Below are positions 62,136 through 64,000 of a DNA stretch of 64,000 bases, piece by piece; position 1 is the stretch's first letter, and the number at the start of each line of letters is the position of its first letter. This stretch comes from Pseudomonas mendocina. Lineage in GTDB: Bacteria; Pseudomonadota; Gammaproteobacteria; Pseudomonadales; Pseudomonadaceae. The position numbers and the translations under genes are program-made. The stretch covers positions 3,720,001 through 3,784,000 of the forward strand of contig NZ_LR134290.1 in the NCBI RefSeq assembly GCF_900636545.1. Direction: 5' to 3'. The notes beneath the pieces were generated by a model. It was not told the DNA's origin and searched no databases. It saw only the letters and a program-made list of their open reading frames with translations.

Positions 62136-63005
62136 TCAGAGCAGGCCGAGCTGCTCCAGTTCAGGTTCCGTCTGCAGCACCGGCAACTCGGGCAAGCCCG
62201 GCAGGCGCTGCATCAGTTGCTGGTGAAAACGCCGTGCCAGCTCGGGCGCCAGGCGATTGTCAGAGGTGTGCGCGAAGACGTAGGGAGCGAGCCCCTGTTC
62301 GATCCAGCCGGCGACCTTGTCCAGCCAGGGCTGCATGAAGGGGTCGTTGGCCAGCAGTTCGGGATGGCCGATGAAACGCAGCTGTGGATGCTGGCTGAAC
62401 GCGGTGGGCCGAGTCGGCAGGCGCGGTTTCTTGGCCTGCGCATGCAGCACGGCAGGCTCCTGCGAATCGCAGCTGAACAGCGCACGCGAGTCTAGGCAGA
62501 TGCGCTCGATACCGCGCTCATGCAACAGGCGATTGAGCACGCGTTCGGCATCGCCCTTGGCGAAGAATTCCGGGTGGCGCACCTCGACGGCCAGCGGCCA
62601 GTCGCCCCACTGCTCGATAAACGCAGCCAGCTCGGCCAAGCGCGAAGGGCCGAAGGCAGCCGGCAATTGCAGCCAGTATGGCGCAACCCGAGCGCCAAGC
62701 GGCGCCAGCAGCTGGCGGAACTGCGCGACCTCGTCGAGCTGCCGGCACAGATCCTCGCTATGGCTGATATCGCGAGGCAACTTGGCACAGAAACGAAAGT
62801 GCGCCGGCATCGCCAGCGCCCAGCGAGCAGCCGTTTGCTCGTTGGGCCTGGCGTAGAACGTGGTGTTGCCCTCTACCGCATTGAATACCTCGGTATAGCG
62901 ACCGAGAAAATCCGTGGGGCGCGTGTCCCGCGGGTAGAGCGTGGCGCGCCAGGCCGCTTCGCTCCAGGATGGACAACCAAGAAAATAGGGAAGCGCAGCA
63001 CTCAT
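62136..63005 (-). CDS. DUF72 family protein
   Basis: 289 residues, TIM-barrel-like DUF72 (YecE) family. LGCPSWSEAAWRATLYPRDTRPTDFLGRYTEVFNAVEGNTTFYARPNEQTAARWALAMPAHFRFCAKLPRDISHSEDL is the family N terminus, and RLAELAAFIEQWGDWPLAVEVRHPEFF its middle. No known enzymatic activity. An ATG at 63005 is chosen; a GTG at 63044 adds 13 residues. Same strand and adjacent to the extensin-like gene. Confidence 0.88.
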   Translation of the reverse strand: MSAALPYFLGCPSWSEAAWRATLYPRDTRPTDFLGRYTEVFNAVEGNTTFYARPNEQTAARWALAMPAHFRFCAKLPRDISHSEDLCRQLDEVAQFRQLLAPLGARVAPYWLQLPAAFGPSRLAELAAFIEQWGDWPLAVEVRHPEFFAKGDAERVLNRLLHERGIERICLDSRALFSCDSQEPAVLHAQAKKPRLPTRPTAFSQHPQLRFIGHPELLANDPFMQPWLDKVAGWIEQGLAPYVFAHTSDNRLAPELARRFHQQLMQRLPGLPELPVLQTEPELEQLGLL

Positions 63006-63058
63006 CGATCTATGTAGCGGACCTGGCTGAGGGGCGTGAGACACGCCATGGAACGGGG

Positions 63059-63403
63059 TTACGCGTAAAGATCGAGGCCGAGCACTTCCTGCGCGTCGTA
63101 GTCGTTGGCGTAAGCGGCGGTGGTGCTGTAGCTGGCCAACGCCTGAGCGGCACGATTACTCAGCGAGGGCTGTTGATAACCAAGGTCCTGCGACCGGCTC
63201 GGCAGGCTGTCGGTGTTACTGCTGCTGGCCTGCACACGACGAATCTGCGGGGTCTGCTCAAGCCCCTGACTGCTCGCCGGAGCAGCCGGCTGCTCACGCT
63301 GAGCCTCGACTTCCCGCTGCGCCTCACGATAGGGCGTGACCGCAGTCCCCGAACGAGGGCCGCGATCTGGCGAGTAGGAAGGTAGGTAACCGTCGATCCG
63401 CAT
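63059..63403 (-). CDS. Small hypothetical protein, low complexity
   Basis: 114 residues, rich in Ser, Gln, Arg, Ala and Tyr, with no membrane segment or signal. MRIDGYLPSYSPDRGPRSGTAVTPYREAQREVEAQREQPAAPASSQGLEQTPQIRRVQASSSNTDSLPSRSQDLGYQQPSLSNRAAQALASYSTTAAYANDYDAQEVLGLDLYA looks mostly disordered with a helical stretch (REAQREVEAQREQ). A conserved C terminus (ASYSTTAAYANDYDAQEVLGLDLYA) is likely the functional part. Function unknown. 53 bp from the DUF72 start and 113 bp from the tsaB stop. Confidence 0.7.
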   Translation of the reverse strand: MRIDGYLPSYSPDRGPRSGTAVTPYREAQREVEAQREQPAAPASSQGLEQTPQIRRVQASSSNTDSLPSRSQDLGYQQPSLSNRAAQALASYSTTAAYANDYDAQEVLGLDLYA

Positions 63404-63516
63404 CTAGGATTGCTCGGTGGGCTCGGCTGAACGATGAACAGTGCTGGCAATGTAGCGGCGGGCATCGAACTTGGCAAATGCCACGGCGTTATTGACGCCA
63501 AGCATCCGACCAGTAG

Positions 63517-64000
63517 TCATGCCGGCGGAGCCTTCGGCGTGGCGACCTGGTCACGCAGGTAGACCGGCTGCGCCTGATCGGCAGGCAAGGCCTCACCGCG
63601 CGCCCAGGCGAAACGAGCCAGACTCAGCAGGTCTTCGGCATGCGGCAACATGCTGCCATCCACGCTCGTGGGCTGGAGGGCGATACGCGTGGCAAAGGTG
63701 CCCCAGCCCGTACCTGCACCGAACCATTCGCCACCGCTACCACGCGGTGCTTCGGCCTGCTCGGGTGGCAACACCGCTTCCTGCCCGAGCAGACGCATTT
63801 CTCCCGCCTCGGCGTGATAGCAGCCCCAGTAGACTTCATCCATGCGCGCATCGATCGCTGCCGCAACCTGGGTGGCGCCTTGCTCACGCAGCGCACGCTG
63901 GGCCAACACAGCCAGGTTTGAGACCGGCAGCACCGGCCGATCCAGCGCGAAAGCCAGGCCCTGCACCACGCCAATGGCGATGCGTACACCGGTGAAGGCA
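63517..64000 (-). CDS. tsaB: tRNA t6A synthesis protein TsaB, 5' truncated
   Basis: Partial, about 161 codons: the C-terminal part of TsaB (the start lies beyond 64000). The frame continues to the window edge as AFTGVRIAIGVVQGLAFALDRPVLPVSNLAVLAQRALREQGATQVAAAIDARMDEVYWGCYHAEAG, matching the TsaB signature FTGVRIG..Q GLAFA..P. TsaB scaffolds TsaD and TsaE in making N6-threonylcarbamoyladenosine at A37 of ANN-decoding tRNAs. A stop TGA at 63517-63519 ends the reading. Synteny with rsmJ and neighbours agrees with PAO1. Confidence 0.93.
   Translation of the reverse strand, partial: AFTGVRIAIGVVQGLAFALDRPVLPVSNLAVLAQRALREQGATQVAAAIDARMDEVYWGCYHAEAGEMRLLGQEAVLPPEQAEAPRGSGGEWFGAGTGWGTFATRIALQPTSVDGSMLPHAEDLLSLARFAWARGEALPADQAQPVYLRDQVATPKAPPA

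Overview
The window is ordinary-looking chromosome of a Pseudomonas species. It is GC-rich, densely coded and has GC-ending codons. It carries the pseudomonad-specific H-NS analogue MvaT, and several blocks follow the gene order I remember from P. aeruginosa PAO1: purU-mvaT-sbcB-(membrane operon); sodB-bifA-GIDE-lemA-icmP; glutaredoxin-...-argF-ABC ATPase; mexK-mexJ-mexL-rsmJ-...-tsaB. It is clearly not P. aeruginosa itself. The species is not determined; a mendocina/alcaligenes-type relative is only a guess. I see no rRNA, tRNA, CRISPR array, insertion sequence, prophage or plasmid feature.

Layout. 1-6430: a carbohydrate/sugar-acid block with a truncated SMP-30 lactonase, a TRAP transporter (DctP-Q-M), an EamA transporter, a GntR/FCD repressor and an aldose epimerase. 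6431-9384: a structured leader and small ORF, a HerA-like ATPase, a 58-aa ORF and a CBS protein. 9427-12643: purU, mvaT and sbcB. 12825-20494: a membrane protein followed by a six-gene, overlapping operon (RDD, SpoIIM-like, DUF4129, DUF4350, MoxR ATPase, DUF58). 20495-28930: a repeat-bearing gap, sodB, an ammonium transporter with a textbook sigma-54 promoter, the c-di-GMP phosphodiesterase bifA, a GIDE/EF-hand protein with LemA, and an imelysin lipoprotein under a Fur-box-like palindrome. 28993-36220: AraC and GNAT genes, a transporter-histidine kinase hybrid (MxtR/CrbS type), and a MerR regulator divergent from an alpha/beta hydrolase around a 13-bp perfect inverted repeat. 36249-42179: rmuC, a Sel1-like protein, ydbH-ynbE-ydbL and grxD. 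42296-46938: a dispersed repeat, a molybdopterin oxidoreductase, argF and an orphan ABC ATPase. 46939-52507: phzF-like, glpK, ybaK, glpR and glpD with GlpR-like sites. 52778-64000: bfrB, an MFS transporter, mexK-mexJ/mexL, rsmJ, a calcium-loop protein, an extensin-like protein, a DUF72 protein, a small hypothetical and truncated tsaB.

How it fits together. The recognisable themes are sugar-acid and glycerol uptake and catabolism, iron and oxidative stress (sodB, bfrB, grxD, icmP), nitrogen (Amt, argF), envelope maintenance (ydbH set, LemA/GIDE, the MoxR-DUF58 operon) and lifestyle regulation (mvaT, bifA, mxtR). The most system-like unknown is the RDD/SpoIIM/DUF4129/DUF4350/MoxR/DUF58 operon: six co-translated genes that look like one membrane complex with an AAA+ remodeler and no assigned function. 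The most striking non-coding signals are the 32-bp palindrome at 35191-35222, the nested inverted repeat at 42346-42416 that shares a 19/20 block with 20542-20561, and the structured leader at 6455-6569.
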